Source: Chromobacterium alticapitis (GTDB lineage Bacteria; Pseudomonadota; Gammaproteobacteria; Burkholderiales; Chromobacteriaceae). From it: a stretch of DNA of 61,731 nucleotides. A program made the position numbers and the translations under genes. The stretch lies in contig NZ_PQWB01000050.1 of assembly GCF_002924365.1 (NCBI RefSeq), positions 1 to 61,731 of the forward strand, given 5' to 3'. Below, in pieces: positions 36,235-44,980 of this stretch (position 1 is its first letter; every line of letters starts with the position of its first letter). The notes under the pieces were generated by a model, which saw nothing but the letters and a program-made list of their open reading frames with translations, was not told the DNA's origin and ran no database searches.

Positions 36235-36977
36235 CAGGCTCTCGCTCCATCCAGGCCGCAAACCGGCGCCTGGGCCTGCCAGTGGGCGGCGGTCTCCACC
36301 GCACGCCGCAAATTGTCATCCGTCAAAACCGAGGCGCTGCCGCCCCAGGCAATCACCTCGCGCGCCATCAGCAGCGCATGCGGGAAATGCGCCTTCACTT
36401 GCAGCGGGTCGTGCAGCACGGCGATCACCGTGCGCCCTTCTCCGCGCCAGCGCGCCACCAGTTTCAGCAAATCCTCGGTGGTCTTGGCGTCCACCGCGTT
36501 GAAGGGCTCGTCCAGCAGGATCACCCGGGCGTCCTGCACCAGGATGCGGGCGAACAGCACGCGCTGGAACTGGCCGCTGGACAGCGCGGCGATGGGGCGC
36601 AGCGCAAAATCGGCCAGCCCTACCTGTTCCAACGCCTCGATGGCGCGGGACATGCCCTCGCGCCCCACCCGGCCGAACGGGCCGCTCTGGTGCCACAGGC
36701 CGGTGCCCACCAGTTCCAGCACGCTGACCGGCATGCTGCGGTCTATCTCCGCCTGCTGCGGCAGATAGGCGATGTCGCTGCGGCGGTGGCCGTTCAAGTC
36801 CACATTGCCGGAATCCGGCGTTAGCGCGCCTATCATCGCCTTCAGCAAAGTGCTCTTCCCGGCGCCGTTAGGCCCGAAGATGGCGGTGGCGTCGCCTTCG
36901 GCGAAACGGCCGCTGATGTGGTGCACCGCCGGATGGCGCTGGTAGGACACCGTCAGATTGTTCAGGATGATGCTCAT
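36234..36977 (-). CDS. znuC: Zinc ABC transporter ATPase ZnuC
   Basis: A 247-residue ABC ATPase: Walker A GPNGAGKST near residue 35, signature LSSGQ, Walker B VILLDEP. The start is fixed by an ATGA overlap with the small His-rich gene upstream. It powers zinc uptake through ZnuB. Confidence 0.95.
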   Translation of the reverse strand: MSIILNNLTVSYQRHPAVHHISGRFAEGDATAIFGPNGAGKSTLLKAMIGALTPDSGNVDLNGHRRSDIAYLPQQAEIDRSMPVSVLELVGTGLWHQSGPFGRVGREGMSRAIEALEQVGLADFALRPIAALSSGQFQRVLFARILVQDARVILLDEPFNAVDAKTTEDLLKLVARWRGEGRTVIAVLHDPLQVKAHFPHALLMAREVIAWGGSASVLTDDNLRRAVETAAHWQAQAPVCGLDGARA

Positions 36978-37174
36978 GCCAGCTCCCGCAAGGCCCACCA
37001 CACCAGCAGCCACAGGCTAGCCAGCGGCAGCAAGGTCAGGACGACGCGCTGGCCCGCAGACATGGCCAGCAGGCTCAGCGGCGGCCGCAGATTAGCCGCC
37101 GTCACGTGGCGGTGCGGCGCGTGGGCATGCGCGCCATGGCCGTGCCCATGCTCGTGCGAATGCGCGTCGCTCAT
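36974..37174 (-). CDS. Small His-rich single-pass membrane protein in zinc operon
   Basis: A 66-residue protein. The first 27 residues contain ten histidines in alternating HxH patterns (SHEHGHGHGAHAHAPHRH), a likely zinc-binding segment. One membrane helix follows (VVLTLLPLASLWLLVWWAL). It overlaps both neighbours as ATGA, so it is made together with the GTPase and ZnuC. No family is recognised. A role in holding or handing zinc to the ZnuABC system or the GTPase is inferred from the histidines and context only. Confidence 0.8.
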   Translation of the reverse strand: MSDAHSHEHGHGHGAHAHAPHRHVTAANLRPPLSLLAMSAGQRVVLTLLPLASLWLLVWWALRELA

Positions 37175-38088
37175 TCCAGGCACTCCCTCAGCCAGGCTTC
37201 CACCGTTTCCGCCTCAAACGCCGGCGCGATCAGTTCGAAACGACTGTCGCGCCGCCAGGACACCTGGGCGGCGCCCCACTGCCCGGCCGCCCAGTTCAGC
37301 CACACCCAACTATCCAACACGCGGAACACGCCCTTGGCGCGCACCAGGCCCGGCACTTTCTTGGGCAAGTCGTCGAAGAAGCGGGTCAGCCGTTCGCCGT
37401 CGAAATTCAGCTCCGGATCGAAGGTCCAGCCAGCAGACTGCCACGCGCTGGCATTGTCCGGCAGCGCGGCAGGACGGTAGCGCGGTTTGGCCGCCAGCTC
37501 CGCGTCCAGCCAGGAAACGTCCAGCCGGCCCTCGCGCACCTCGCCCACCAGCGACTTGGGCGGGAACAGCGCCGCGGCCTGCGCGCGGAAAGCGTCCATG
37601 GTGGGGATGTCTGCGGTGTCTATCTTATTCGCCACCAGCACGTCGGCGATGGAGATCTGGTCGCGGTACAGCGGCTGGCGGTGATAATCCGGTTGGATGA
37701 ATTGGCGCGGGTCCACCAGGGTCAGCACCGCGGCCACCTCCAGCGCGTCGCCCAGCGGCTTGGCGCGCAATTCATCTATCACGCCGGCGGCATGGGCGAG
37801 ACCGCTGGCCTCGATCAGCAGTCGGTCCGGCCTCTCGCGGCGCAGCAGCGTGGCCACGGTGGCTGTCATTTGCGGGCCCGCCACGCAGCACAGGCAGCCG
37901 CCGGCGATTTCAGCCACCGCCAGCTCATCATTGAGCAACGCGGCGCCGTCTATGCCCACTTCGCCGAATTCGTTGACGATCACCGCCCACTTTTCATGCG
38001 GCGGCCGGTTGGCGATCAAATGGCGCAGCGCGGTGGTCTTGCCCACGCCCAGAAAGCCGGTAAACAGATTGACTTTGGTCTTATTCAT
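37171..38088 (-). CDS. COG0523 (CobW/ZigA-like) G3E GTPase, zinc chaperone candidate
   Basis: A 305-residue P-loop GTPase. The P-loop is GFLGVGKTT (residues 11-19), the metal-binding GGCLCC (Cys65, 67, 68) follows, and NKID is present for guanine specificity. The C-terminal CobW_C domain is complete. Members under Zur control are thought to deliver zinc to client enzymes during starvation. It starts 12 bases after zur and ends in an ATGA overlap with the His-rich gene. Confidence 0.92.
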   Translation of the reverse strand: MNKTKVNLFTGFLGVGKTTALRHLIANRPPHEKWAVIVNEFGEVGIDGAALLNDELAVAEIAGGCLCCVAGPQMTATVATLLRRERPDRLLIEASGLAHAAGVIDELRAKPLGDALEVAAVLTLVDPRQFIQPDYHRQPLYRDQISIADVLVANKIDTADIPTMDAFRAQAAALFPPKSLVGEVREGRLDVSWLDAELAAKPRYRPAALPDNASAWQSAGWTFDPELNFDGERLTRFFDDLPKKVPGLVRAKGVFRVLDSWVWLNWAAGQWGAAQVSWRRDSRFELIAPAFEAETVEAWLRECLE

Positions 38089-38100
38089 GATTTTTTCGAA

Positions 38101-38535
38101 TTAAGCGGCACAGGACTGGCAGCGTCCGGCCAGCACCAGGTTTTGCGGACTGAGCGCGAAACCGGCGGCCTGGGCCATTTCGCGCAGGCTGGCCAGTCCG
38201 CCGGCGGCGTCCACCTCGTTGACGCGGCCGCATTGCTCGCACACCAGGATCAGGCTCTCGTGCTGGCAGTCGAAATGCTCGCAGACGATGAAGCCGTTGA
38301 GCGCGTCCACCTTGTGCAACAGGCCGTGCTCCACCAGGAAGTCCAGCGCGCGGTAGACGGTGGGCGGCGCGGCCGAGCCGCGCTGCTGCTGCAGGTCCGC
38401 CAGCACCTGGTAGGCCTTGACCACGCCACTGCGGCCCAGCACCAGCTCCAGCACCTGGCGGCGCAGCTCGGTCAACTTGCTGCCGCGCGCCGCGCAATGG
38501 CGCTCGGCGGCGCTCAAATAAGTGGGGGCATCCAT
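38101..38535 (-). CDS. zur: Zinc uptake regulator Zur (Fur family)
   Basis: A 144-residue Fur-family repressor. The winged helix contains PPTVYRALDFLVEHGL; two CxxC pairs (Cys99/102 and Cys139/142) make the structural zinc site, and the GFIVCEHFDCQHESLILVCEQC region holds sensing ligands. A well-matched Zur box lies 37 bases upstream, so the operon zur-GTPase-His-rich-znuCBA should be autoregulated by zinc. Confidence 0.92.
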   Translation of the reverse strand: MDAPTYLSAAERHCAARGSKLTELRRQVLELVLGRSGVVKAYQVLADLQQQRGSAAPPTVYRALDFLVEHGLLHKVDALNGFIVCEHFDCQHESLILVCEQCGRVNEVDAAGGLASLREMAQAAGFALSPQNLVLAGRCQSCAA

Positions 38536-38571
38536 GGATTCATCTCTTGATCAGGCAGAGTCAGCCACGAA

Positions 38572-38586
38572 TGTTACTGTATAACA
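38572..38586. promoter_or_regulatory. Zur box
   Basis: TGTTACTGTATAACA matches the gammaproteobacterial-type TGTTATAnTATAACA consensus at 13 of 15 positions. It stands upstream of zur and 100 bases upstream of the first cytochrome c' gene on the other strand. Confidence 0.8.
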
Positions 38587-38685
38587 TCACGCATGTTCAA
38601 CCATTTACATATTGAGGTTTTAGGGCGGCTTCGCGTCGTGGTACGCTGCCAACGCCGTTATCCATGCCAAACAAGAGGAGTTTCG

Positions 38686-39114
38686 ATGAAAAAAATGTTG
38701 ATGGCTTCACTGGCTTTGCTGCTGGCCGGCCAGGCATTCGCCGCAGATCCGATCAGCCAGCGCCAGCAGGTATTCAAGCAGTACAAGACCACGGTGGGCG
38801 CCATGGGCAAGATGGTGAAGGGCGACACCCCTTATGACAAAGAGGCGTTCGCCAAGCTGGCCAGCCAGTTGGAGCAGCTGTCGCAACAGCCCTGGCAATA
38901 TTTCCCAGCCGGCAGCGACGCCGGCAAGACTGGCGCGCGGCCGGAAATCTGGAGCAAGCCCGCGGACTGGCAAAAAGTCATAGACAACCACAAGGCGGCC
39001 ACCGCCAAGCTCAAGCAAGTGGCGCAGACTGGCGACCTCGACGCGATCCGCAAGCAATTCGCCGAAACCAACCAGACCTGCAAGGCCTGTCACAAGGATT
39101 TCCGCAAGGATTGA
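38686..39114 (+). CDS. Cytochrome c' (first copy)
   Basis: A 142-residue periplasmic protein. The signal peptide is MKKMLMASLALLLAGQAFA, and the C-terminal haem motif CKACH (Cys132, Cys135, His136) places it in the cytochrome c' / c-556 four-helix class. Such proteins bind NO or pass electrons. The ATG follows AGAGGAG; an open frame upstream is not homologous. A hairpin (39122-39140) lies just after the stop. A paralogue follows 115 bases later. Confidence 0.9.
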   Translation: MKKMLMASLALLLAGQAFAADPISQRQQVFKQYKTTVGAMGKMVKGDTPYDKEAFAKLASQLEQLSQQPWQYFPAGSDAGKTGARPEIWSKPADWQKVIDNHKAATAKLKQVAQTGDLDAIRKQFAETNQTCKACHKDFRKD

Positions 39115-39229
39115 TCCTGCCGGGGCCGCCCTCCGGCCCCAATCCCCGCCGTCATCGATATAATCGGCAGGACTTGGCGCGCCAGCGAGCGCGCCTCCAT
39201 CGCCCTATCGACATCCCATTCGAGACGCC

Positions 39230-39670
39230 ATGAACAAGATATTGACCGCGCTGCTGCTGGCAGCCATCGCCATTCCCGCCGCCCACGCCGACGACGCGCC
39301 GGCAGAAGTCCGGACCAAGGCATTCAAGAAAATGCTGCTGACCTTCGAACCGCTGGGCATGGTGGTCCGCGAACGCGCGCCGTACAACAAGACTCAGTTC
39401 GAACAGCAAGCGGAAACGTTGCGCACGCTGGCGCGCGAGCCGTTCAACCACTTTCCGGCCAACAGCATCAGCGGCAAAAGCCGGGCCAAGCCGGAAATCT
39501 GGAGCCAGCCGGCCAAATTCCAGGCCAACCGCGACGCACTGCTGAAGGCGACGGATAACCTCGCTGCCGCAGCCAAGAGCGGCGACCTCGCCTCGATCAA
39601 GAAAAGCTACGGCCAGGTCGCGCAAAGCTGCAAAACCTGTCACGACGCCTTCCGCGGGCCGGAAAAATAA
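39230..39670 (+). CDS. Cytochrome c' (second copy)
   Basis: A 146-residue periplasmic cytochrome with a signal peptide ending AAHA and haem motif CKTCH (Cys134, Cys137, His138). It shares the overall plan and phrases such as PEIWS(K/Q)PA with the upstream copy, so the two arose by duplication but have diverged widely. Both are likely electron donors or NO-binding proteins linked to the cytochrome b encoded opposite. Confidence 0.9.
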   Translation: MNKILTALLLAAIAIPAAHADDAPAEVRTKAFKKMLLTFEPLGMVVRERAPYNKTQFEQQAETLRTLAREPFNHFPANSISGKSRAKPEIWSQPAKFQANRDALLKATDNLAAAAKSGDLASIKKSYGQVAQSCKTCHDAFRGPEK

Positions 39671-39693
39671 ACCTCCGCGCCCATGAGAACCCC

Positions 39694-39716
39694 AAAGCCG
39701 GCTATATACCGGCTTT
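39694..39716. terminator. Terminator between cytochrome c' and cytochrome b genes
   Basis: Arms AAAGCCGG / CCGGCTTT with a 7-base loop between the convergent genes, usable on both strands. Confidence 0.78.
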
Positions 39717-39733
39717 TGGCTTTGAACAGACCC

Positions 39734-40387
39734 TCAGCGCAGCAAGGCGAAATACAGCCCGCCCGCAGACAGCAGCAAGGCCGCCAGCGCCAGCGCGCCA
39801 TGAGAAAAATGCAGGCGCGGCTTCTCGCCGGCCATGCGCTTGTAGCCGGTCAGCATGGGCCGCACCAGATTTTGCTTCTTCACCACCCGGTAAACGACGA
39901 TGGCGGCGATATGCAGCGCCACCAGGCCCAGCAGGCCGTTGAACAGCAGCTTGTGCGCGCCGGTGACCGACTCCGCCATTCCGCCTATGTGTTTGGCCAG
40001 CGGACCGTCGTACAGATAGCTGTCCACATCGGCCGAGAACAGTCCGGTCAAGACTTGCGCGCACAGCGCCAGCAGCATGGCCACCACCATCCAGCCACCC
40101 AGCGGGTTATGGCCCGGCGCCTCATGCTCCGGCAATTCGCCGCGCACATAGCGCGCGACGGCGCGCGGCCCGCGCACAAAGTTGGAAAAGCGCGCCGTCT
40201 GGCTGCCTACCAGGCCCCAGATCAGGCGGAACACCAGCAAGGAAGCCAGCGCCACGCCGCAATAGATATGGTATTGCAGCCATTCGCCGCCCTGCTCGGC
40301 GCAATACCACATGGCGCCGAACAAAATCACCAGCGTCCAGTGGAACAAACGCGTGGGCGCATCCCAAACCTTGACCTGCTGCGACAT
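39734..40387 (-). CDS. Cytochrome b561-type membrane electron carrier
   Basis: A 217-residue membrane protein with four main hydrophobic segments. Haem histidines are likely in RLFHW (near residue 16), YHIY (near 40) and GAHK/ALHI towards the C-terminus, the pattern of the di-haem b subunit that pairs with soluble c-type cytochromes. AAAGGGAATGCG precedes the ATG. It is convergent with the two cytochrome c' genes, which are the natural partners. Confidence 0.87.
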   Translation of the reverse strand: MSQQVKVWDAPTRLFHWTLVILFGAMWYCAEQGGEWLQYHIYCGVALASLLVFRLIWGLVGSQTARFSNFVRGPRAVARYVRGELPEHEAPGHNPLGGWMVVAMLLALCAQVLTGLFSADVDSYLYDGPLAKHIGGMAESVTGAHKLLFNGLLGLVALHIAAIVVYRVVKKQNLVRPMLTGYKRMAGEKPRLHFSHGALALAALLLSAGGLYFALLR

Positions 40388-40613
40388 CGCATTCCCTTTC
40401 CAATTTTCCAGCCGTCCATTTTGCCGCAACGACGGCCAGCCTTGAAGCCAAACCGGCCTTCCGGCCGAATAAAACAGACGATACGCCGCCATTTTGCGGC
40501 AATTTCGGTTAAGATAAGTTTTCCCACTCCAGCCGGATGCCTCGCGCTCCCGCTGGGGCCGTTTTTTCCGGCGGCCGCCTGGCCGCGCAACACCGTGTTG
40601 GAGACCCAGTCAA

Positions 40614-41888
40614 ATGTCGCAAACCACCCTTCTTCAGGATCTGGAGGCCCGTGGCCTCATCGCGCAAACCACCGATATGGCCGCGCTGCAAGAACTGCTG
40701 AACAAGGAAACGGTTACGCTTTATTGCGGCTTCGACCCGACGGCGGACAGCCTGCACATCGGCAGCCTGGTGCCCATCCTGATGCTGAAGCGCTTCCAAG
40801 AGGCCGGACACCGCCCAGTGGCCCTGGTGGGCGGCGCCACCGGCATGATTGGCGACCCGAGCTTCAAGGCTGCGGAACGCAAGCTGAACACGCCGGATGT
40901 CATTGAGAGCTGGGTGGAAAAGATCCGCAAGCAAGTGGAACCCTTCCTGTCCTTCTCCGGCGGCAATGCCGCCATCATGGCCAACAATTACGACTGGTTC
41001 GGCAAGATGAACGCGCTGGAGTTCCTGCGCGACATCGGCAAGCATTTCTCGGTCAACGCCATGATCAAGAAGGAATCCGTCCAGCAGCGCATCAACCGCG
41101 ACGATCAGGGCATTTCCTACACTGAATTCTCTTACAGCCTGTTGCAGGGCTATGACTTCGCCGAACTGAACCAGCGGCTGGACTGCAAGCTGCAGATCGG
41201 CGGCTCGGACCAGTGGGGCAACATCACCGCCGGCACCGACCTGACCCGCCGCCTGAACCAGACCCAGGTGTTCGGCCTGACCATGCCGCTGGTGACCAAG
41301 GCCGACGGCACCAAGTTCGGCAAGACCGAATCCGGCACCATCTGGCTGGACGCGAAGAAGACCTCGCCCTACGCTTTCTACCAATTCTGGCTGGGCACCG
41401 CCGACGCCGACGTCTACAAGTTCCTGCGCTACTTCTCCTTCCTGTCGGTGGACGAGATCGCCGCCATCGAGGAAGCCGACAAGACCCGCGAAGGCAAACC
41501 GGAAGGCCAGCGCATCCTGGCAGAGCAAGTCACGGCGCTGGTGCACGGCCAAACCGCGCTGGAAGCGGCTCAGCGCATCACGCAAAGCCTGTTCAGCAAT
41601 GATCTCTCCAGCCTGACCGCCGATGACTTCGCTCAGCTGGCGCAGGACGGCCTGCCGACCATCAAATTGGAAAAAAGCGCCAACGGCCTGATCGATGCGC
41701 TGGCCGCCGGCGGCCTGGCCAAGTCCAAAAGCGAGGCCCGCACCTTCATCCAGAGCGGCGCGGTCAGCGTCAACGGCATCAAGGCGGAGAGCCTGGAGCA
41801 CGCCATCGACGACAGCGAGCGGCTGTTCGGCCAATACTCGCTGCTCAAGCGCGGCAAGAAGCTGTACGCGCTGGTGGACTGGCAATAA
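40614..41888 (+). CDS. tyrS: Tyrosyl-tRNA synthetase
   Basis: A 424-residue class I synthetase. The HIGH-type motif is LHIGS (His48) and the KMSKS-type motif KFGKT (residues 234-238). The tyrosine pocket GGSDQWGNI is intact, and a C-terminal S4 RNA-binding domain starts near residue 355. GGAGA precedes the ATG. The 226-base spacer upstream, shared with the cytochrome b gene, shows no T-box or other recognised leader. Confidence 0.97.
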   Translation: MSQTTLLQDLEARGLIAQTTDMAALQELLNKETVTLYCGFDPTADSLHIGSLVPILMLKRFQEAGHRPVALVGGATGMIGDPSFKAAERKLNTPDVIESWVEKIRKQVEPFLSFSGGNAAIMANNYDWFGKMNALEFLRDIGKHFSVNAMIKKESVQQRINRDDQGISYTEFSYSLLQGYDFAELNQRLDCKLQIGGSDQWGNITAGTDLTRRLNQTQVFGLTMPLVTKADGTKFGKTESGTIWLDAKKTSPYAFYQFWLGTADADVYKFLRYFSFLSVDEIAAIEEADKTREGKPEGQRILAEQVTALVHGQTALEAAQRITQSLFSNDLSSLTADDFAQLAQDGLPTIKLEKSANGLIDALAAGGLAKSKSEARTFIQSGAVSVNGIKAESLEHAIDDSERLFGQYSLLKRGKKLYALVDWQ

Positions 41889-41910
41889 GCCGCCCCCTCG
41901 CCGCCAAACG

Positions 41911-41940
41911 AAAGCCCGTCTCATGGACGGGCTTTTTTGT
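41911..41940 (+). terminator. Intrinsic terminator of tyrS
   Basis: Arms AAAGCCCGTC / GACGGGCTTT with a 5-base loop and a T-rich tail, 23 bases after the tyrS stop. Confidence 0.92.
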
Positions 41941-41956
41941 TGTCAGGCCGACGCGC

Positions 41957-42514
41957 TCAAGCGACGCTGAACGCCTCCCCGGTGGCGAAGAAGGCGCCGC
42001 CGGCGATGTAATGCAGGCTGCGCTTGGCCGGATCATCGTCGAAATGCCAATGGCCGCCGCCGAACACGGCGTCGTCGGCCTGCGCCGCCACCACCTCGCC
42101 GATGAACAAGTCGTATTGCTGCTGATTATGCGGCTCCGGCACCACCTTGCACTCCAGGTAGCCGATGCAGCCTCCCACCCGCGGCGCGCCCACTTTTTGC
42201 GCCGGCAGCGCCTCAAGCCCGCTGGCGGCGAACTTGTCTTCGTCGCGGCCGCTCTCGCTGCCCACCTGCACCACTTGCGCCGCCTGCGCGCGGCAGGGAA
42301 CGTTGAGGATGAACTCGCCGCTGGCCTCGATCAACTCGCGGCTATAGGCGGACTTGTCTATCACCACCAGCACTTTGGGCGGGTTGAAATCCAGCGGCAT
42401 CGCCCAGGCCGCCGCCATCACATTGCGCTTGCCGTCCGCCGCGCTGCTCACCAGCACGGTTGGGCCGTGATTCAATAAACGATAGGATTTGGCCAGTTCG
42501 ACATCCGCCAGCAT
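41957..42514 (-). CDS. Flavin reductase-like, FMN-binding protein
   Basis: A 185-residue protein of the flavin reductase-like domain family (split beta-barrel binding FMN). Typical stretches are GPTVLVSSAADGKRNVMAAAW near the N-terminus and FILNVPC in the middle. It probably reduces flavin or a flavin-linked substrate with NAD(P)H; the partner oxygenase is not nearby. It is convergent with tyrS. Confidence 0.87.
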   Translation of the reverse strand: MLADVELAKSYRLLNHGPTVLVSSAADGKRNVMAAAWAMPLDFNPPKVLVVIDKSAYSRELIEASGEFILNVPCRAQAAQVVQVGSESGRDEDKFAASGLEALPAQKVGAPRVGGCIGYLECKVVPEPHNQQQYDLFIGEVVAAQADDAVFGGGHWHFDDDPAKRSLHYIAGGAFFATGEAFSVA

Positions 42515-42557
42515 CGTCGTCTCCGTTTCGGCAAAAACGCGATTCTAGCAGCAAGCG

Positions 42558-42884
42558 TCAATGCGCGGCTGCGCCAGCCAGATGGCACAGCCGGCTCTGC
42601 AAACCGTGATCCCTCGCCAGAATGTCCTCAAACAGCTTGCTGCGGGCCGCTATGTGGTAATCGAAACGCCAATCCCGCACCAGGGCCAGACCAAGTTCGA
42701 AGTACTCCGGCTCCACCGTATTCAGGCGGCTCAGATCGAAGGGCCGGCCCAGTTGCAGATCCACCGCCAGCTCGGCCAACACGGCCACTTGCTCAGGCGC
42801 CTCGCTCAGATCCAGCAGCTGTCTTAATCTTTTCGCCGCGTTCACCAGGATTCCAAAAATAAAAAAGACATAAAAAATTATCAT
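42558..42884 (-). CDS. Small protein with N-terminal membrane helix, unknown
   Basis: A 108-residue protein. The start ATG gives an N-terminal hydrophobic helix (MIIFYVFFIFGILVNAA), then a soluble helical part containing leucine-rich and acidic stretches. An open frame continues 30 codons upstream through a terminator hairpin, so the downstream ATG is preferred, although its ribosome site is weak. No family is recognised. Confidence 0.55.
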   Translation of the reverse strand: MIIFYVFFIFGILVNAAKRLRQLLDLSEAPEQVAVLAELAVDLQLGRPFDLSRLNTVEPEYFELGLALVRDWRFDYHIAARSKLFEDILARDHGLQSRLCHLAGAAAH

Positions 42885-42926
42885 GGAATAAACATTTCCG
42901 TAACTGACATTTAGTGCTGTCCATAT

Positions 42927-42957
42927 AAAAAAAGGCCCGGGCGGTGAGCGCCGGGCC
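42927..42957 (-). terminator. Terminator of the DUF2844-DUF3443 unit
   Basis: On the minus strand a GGCCCGGCGC / GCGCCCGGGCC-type stem with one bulged base is followed by seven T. It lies about 100 bases after the DUF3443 stop. Confidence 0.82.
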
Positions 42958-43054
42958 TGTTTGCCTATCCTCAAGCATCAAGACAGAGGAGATGTCATCG
43001 TGATGACTCTGTCGTTATAGGCCATGCTTTGCTGCGCCGCAAGATTGTCTGCGC

Positions 43055-44302
43055 CTAGAAAATGTACATTGCGCCGCTGCCCAAGGGATTGCTCGCGCCA
43101 GCCAGGCCAATGAACACGCTGCGGCCATAGAAGAACGGGAGGCCCCAGTCGAAATAGCCGGAGAAGCTGCCGGTCATCGGTGCCGCGATGCTGGGAAAGG
43201 CCGCGTAACTGCTGGTGGTCAGCGTCGTTGCGTTGATCAAGCTGAAATTGACCGTACTGCTGCTGCCATTGCTGGCCGACAATTGCGCGCTCAGGTCCAG
43301 CGTCTGCCCGGCCGCCAGCGAGGGGCAATACCAGGAGGCCCCAAACAGCGTGCACGTGGCGATACTGTTGTCGCTGAAGTACAAGATGTTGGACCCGCTA
43401 TCCAGGAAGCCCGGGTAGGTTTGCCCCTTGTATATCGTCGTGATGGTGTAGCCATCTGCGGATACGGGATAGGCCTTGGCCGCGGCGGGAATCGCGTTGT
43501 TGGACTGTGTGGCTATGCCGAAGGTCAGCGTCCCCTGCGCCGATGCCGCCCCATACGGCGCCACGCTGGGCAATTGCAGCAAAACGCCGTTATTGTCGCT
43601 GGAGAACCAACCCACTGGGTTGCTTGCCTGCTGGGCCAACGGCACCGCGCCTCCCAGGCAGCTCTGCCCGCTGCACAAATAGTAAAATCCGTTGCCGCTG
43701 GAGCTGGCGCAAGCGCTGCCGCAGTCCTGCCGGTCCAGGCCCACCCCTATGATGCCCTTGGCGCCCAACGCCGACAATGTGCCCTCATCGCTGCCCGACG
43801 ATGAGCAGCCCGACGGAATCGGGTAATCCAGCACATTGTCCGAGATCACCTGGATGGGCAGCGAGGATGCCGTCTTGCCACCTATTTTCGCATCCGCGAG
43901 GAGAACCGGCCCCCAGGTGAAGCCATCGGCGAATTGCGCGCATTCGACTACCTGCCGGCTATTGATCCACTGGCCGCCCAGCGCCCCCTTCACCGCACCT
44001 CCCAAGGCCGATGACAACACCCGCAAACCGTTGGAGCCGGTATCCACCAGCACATGATCAACCGTTGCGCAATTTGACGTGCCCGGCGCGCAGATCGTCA
44101 CCGTGACATAAGGCAGGTTCAGTTGTCCGGTAGCGCCGGCGGGGCCAGTATCGACCGTCATGGTCACGCTGTTGGCCGCAGCGGAACCGGAACTGCCGGA
44201 GCTGGAGCCATTGGACAGCGACGTCGAATCTCCGCCGCCCCCTCCGCCGCAGCCGCCCAACAGCAAGAATCCCAAAGACAGACACGCAAGCAGTTTTCTC
44301 AT
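43055..44302 (-). CDS. DUF3443 lipoprotein with two aspartic-protease-like motifs
   Basis: A 415-residue lipoprotein. The signal ends LLLGGC (Cys18), then a Gly/Ser-rich linker leads to the globular part. Two motifs, VLVDTGSN (Asp87) and FLDSGSN (Asp301), sit about 214 residues apart, as in pepsin-like aspartic proteases with two lobes. Several cysteine pairs suggest disulfides outside the cytoplasm. The family has no assigned function. It lies 9 bases after the DUF2844 gene, its usual partner. Confidence 0.85.
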   Translation of the reverse strand: MRKLLACLSLGFLLLGGCGGGGGGDSTSLSNGSSSGSSGSAAANSVTMTVDTGPAGATGQLNLPYVTVTICAPGTSNCATVDHVLVDTGSNGLRVLSSALGGAVKGALGGQWINSRQVVECAQFADGFTWGPVLLADAKIGGKTASSLPIQVISDNVLDYPIPSGCSSSGSDEGTLSALGAKGIIGVGLDRQDCGSACASSSGNGFYYLCSGQSCLGGAVPLAQQASNPVGWFSSDNNGVLLQLPSVAPYGAASAQGTLTFGIATQSNNAIPAAAKAYPVSADGYTITTIYKGQTYPGFLDSGSNILYFSDNSIATCTLFGASWYCPSLAAGQTLDLSAQLSASNGSSSTVNFSLINATTLTTSSYAAFPSIAAPMTGSFSGYFDWGLPFFYGRSVFIGLAGASNPLGSGAMYIF

Positions 44303-44311
44303 GTCCGCCCC

Positions 44312-44752
44312 CTATTTCAATTGATCCAGCGTCACGCCGGCGGGCAGCAAAGCCAGATCGCAGGCCATCCCTTGCAGCGCGCCCATGCGGCCGTAGGTAT
44401 GGATCGCAAACGTGCCCACTTGCCCGCGCATCACATTCAGGCCGCTGCGATTATTGCGTTGCGCCTGTCGAAAGGCGGGAAAGTAATCGCCTAGCAGTTG
44501 CGGCAAATCCGGCTGGCTCCTGCCGCTCCAGGCCACCGCGAAAACTGTGCCATCGACGGCAAGATATTGCCGAATCTGGCGCCCGGCCTCATCCACGCTG
44601 GCCTGGACCGAGAACGCGCTCTGCGTCGCGGGCTTCAACGCCAGCGCGCGCTGAACCTTCCCCGTCGTCTCCAGCCGCTGTCCCAACGCAGCGAAACAGG
44701 CGGGCGCGAGCAAGACCAACGATAGCGAAATGCATAAGGATGGCTTCATCAC
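44312..44752 (-). CDS. DUF2844 secreted protein
   Basis: A 146-residue protein with a cleavable signal (about residues 1-21, ending CFAAL). The body has the family pattern AVDGTVFAVAWSGRSQPDLPQLLGDYF. Function is unknown. It is co-transcribed with the DUF3443 lipoprotein, and the pairing of these two families in Burkholderiales and Neisseriales suggests they act together in the envelope. Confidence 0.85.
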   Translation of the reverse strand: MMKPSLCISLSLVLLAPACFAALGQRLETTGKVQRALALKPATQSAFSVQASVDEAGRQIRQYLAVDGTVFAVAWSGRSQPDLPQLLGDYFPAFRQAQRNNRSGLNVMRGQVGTFAIHTYGRMGALQGMACDLALLPAGVTLDQLK

Positions 44753-44889
44753 TTTCCCCTTGAGATAAGTCGAGCATGATTCTATTTATCCTGCTTGCGC
44801 TGCCCTCACTACACTCTCAGCATAATAGACAGCCAAGCAAATGGCTGCGTCCAGCCTCCCTTGCCGCCCATCTTTACAGACGTCCCAAT

Positions 44890-44919
44890 AAAAAAAAGCG
44901 GGAGGCTAAAGCCCCCCGC
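44890..44919 (-). terminator. Intrinsic terminator
   Basis: On the minus strand a GCGGGGGGC / GCCTCCCGC stem with one mismatch and a 4-base loop runs into eight T. It ends the gene at 44981-45355. Confidence 0.85.
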
Positions 44920-44980
44920 ATCTCCTCGTCTGATCCTGCGCGCGTGCCCGCGCGATCAGACCCATGCCTTGCATCCAGCC

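Noticed and set aside
40388-40613. T-box or attenuator before tyrS
   Set aside because: No T-box conserved element or terminator/antiterminator pair found; T-boxes are also not expected in this lineage.
42885-42974. Longer start for the unknown gene at 42558
   Set aside because: The extension would be translated through the terminator hairpin at 42927-42957.
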